Origin: Xanthobacteraceae bacterium
GTDB lineage: Bacteria > Pseudomonadota > Alphaproteobacteria > Rhizobiales > Xanthobacteraceae
Assembly (NCBI GenBank): GCA_030037105.1
Contig: JASHRY010000388.1
Location: 1 to 5,398, forward strand
Direction of reading: 5' to 3'
DNA: 5,398 nucleotides
In this document: positions 4,504 to 5,398 of the stretch, piece by piece
How positions within the stretch are numbered: position 1 is the first letter of the stretch
Layout of the letters: every line of letters begins with the position of its first letter
Position numbers and translations under genes: made by a program
The notes under the pieces: model-generated
What the model was told of the DNA's origin: nothing
The model's database searches: none
Seen by the model: the letters and a program-made list of their open reading frames with translations, nothing else

Positions 4504-5398
4504 CTATTCCGCCGCCTTGAGCAGCGGCGGCGCGCCGGAGCGGAATTGCTCGAGCAAAGTCGCTTCGTCGGCCTTGGCGGCGGCGAGATGGTGCTGCTTG
4601 ACGTGGCCGAAGCCGCGGATTTTTTCCGGAATTGCGGCGAGGCCGACCGCGAGATGGTGGTTGTCGGGCGTGAGGCTCCCCAACACCATACCGAGCATCG
4701 ACTCGTAATCCTCGATCAGCTTGCGCTCGGTGCGGCGCTCCAGCGAGCGGCCGAACGGATCGAACGGCGTGCCGCGCAGGAATTTGAGCTTCGCCAGCAG
4801 CCGGAAGGCCGGCACGAGCCAGGGGCCGAAACTCATCTTGCGCGGTAGGCCGGTCGTCCGGTCGCGGCGCGCGATGAGCGGCGGCGCGAGATGAAACTCG
4901 AAGCGCAGATTCTCGCCGTCGAATTCGGCCGCGACCTGCCTGCGGAACGAGTCGTCGGTATAGAGCCGCGCCACTTCGTATTCGTCCTTGTAAGCCATCA
5001 GCTTGAACAAATACCGCGCCACAGCCTCGGCAAGCCCGCACTTGCCCGGCGCGCGCGCGGCCTCAGCCGCCTTCGCCTTGTCGACCCAGGCGCGGTAGCG
5101 CGCGGCATAGGCGGCGTTCTGATAAGCGGCGAGGAATTCCGCCCGCCGCTCGACCGTCTCGTCGAAGGATTGGGATAGCCGCCGCGCATCGCTGGTCGTT
5201 GCGGCGGCGGGCTGTGTCAGGGCCTCGACCTGATCGCGGTCGATCGCGGCGCGGCGGCCCCAGTGAAACGCGGCCCGGTTCATGGCCACCGCCTCGCCGT
5301 CGAGCTCGATCGCCCGCTCGATCGCCGCGGCCGAAAGCGGGATCGCGCCGAGCTGATAGGCATAACCGACGAGGATCATGTTGGCGCCGATCGCCTGG
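4504..5398 (-). CDS. Indolepyruvate ferredoxin oxidoreductase, C-terminal part; 5' end outside window
   Basis: C-terminal 297 residues of a large single-chain 2-oxoacid:ferredoxin oxidoreductase, which oxidatively decarboxylates indolepyruvate and related aryl-pyruvates to aryl-acetyl-CoA, passing electrons to ferredoxin; cytoplasmic, in aromatic amino acid breakdown. The frame is open to the window edge, so the first ATG (5379) is internal: the preceding codons read QAIGAN, joining NMILVGYAYQLGAIPLS, the end of the gamma-type oxidoreductase domain (about residues 1-60 here). The rest matches the DUF6537-type C-terminal domain of fused enzymes, including KFLRGTPFDPFGRS, ERKLIEDYE and IRGFGHVKQHHLAAA. 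The full-length family is about 1150-1200 residues; the TPP-binding and iron-sulfur parts lie outside. The stop is TAG. No frameshift is visible. The partial view cannot settle substrate preference. Confidence 0.92.
   Translation of the reverse strand, partial: QAIGANMILVGYAYQLGAIPLSAAAIERAIELDGEAVAMNRAAFHWGRRAAIDRDQVEALTQPAAATTSDARRLSQSFDETVERRAEFLAAYQNAAYAARYRAWVDKAKAAEAARAPGKCGLAEAVARYLFKLMAYKDEYEVARLYTDDSFRRQVAAEFDGENLRFEFHLAPPLIARRDRTTGLPRKMSFGPWLVPAFRLLAKLKFLRGTPFDPFGRSLERRTERKLIEDYESMLGMVLGSLTPDNHHLAVGLAAIPEKIRGFGHVKQHHLAAAKADEATLLEQFRSGAPPLLKAAE

Noticed and set aside
4249..4848. Open frame of 199 codons on the + strand over the Cys-rich gene and the oxidoreductase 3' end
   Set aside because: It overlaps two supported genes in other frames and shows neither a signal peptide nor a family motif.

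Overview
The window looks like chromosomal housekeeping DNA of a GC-rich alphaproteobacterium, most likely of the order Hyphomicrobiales (Bradyrhizobium, Rhodopseudomonas or a relative). Three things point there: strong G/C preference at third codon positions, a long Pro-rich outer-membrane beta-barrel protein of a type I associate with Bradyrhizobium-like genomes, and a single-chain indolepyruvate ferredoxin oxidoreductase. This placement comes from protein resemblance, not from a database search.

Layout, left to right. (1) Bases 1-681, + strand: the 3' three quarters of galU (UTP-glucose-1-phosphate uridylyltransferase), cut by the window edge. (2) 745-2592, - strand, convergent with galU: an outer-membrane beta-barrel protein with a signal peptide, a Pro-rich linker of about 200 residues and a C-terminal barrel. 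It is best started at a TTG codon behind a strong Shine-Dalgarno sequence, well inside the longest open frame. (3) 2593-2836: a 244-base gap that should hold its promoter, with three copies of a GTTA-ACGG-type repeat. (4) 2837-4033, - strand: hemH, ferrochelatase, with an unusual low-complexity N-terminal extension of about 70 residues. Its upstream region has a TATATT box so close to the ATG that the mRNA may be leaderless, plus two adjacent perfect inverted repeats. (5) 4034-4214: a 181-base divergent intergenic region. (6) 4215-4448, + strand: a 77-residue secreted four-cysteine protein. (7) 4504-5398, - strand: the C-terminal 297 residues of an indolepyruvate ferredoxin oxidoreductase, cut by the right edge.

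The genes do not form one pathway. GalU supplies UDP-glucose for envelope polysaccharide and the beta-barrel protein is an envelope component, so the left part has an envelope flavour. HemH makes heme, and the oxidoreductase degrades aryl-pyruvates (aromatic amino acid catabolism). I see no transposase, integrase, CRISPR array, tRNA or rRNA gene, toxin-antitoxin pair or defence system, and no convincing previously undescribed system. The parts most worth a second look are the hemH control region, the start and linker of the beta-barrel protein, and a short well-started ORF directly after galU that may be a gene remnant.
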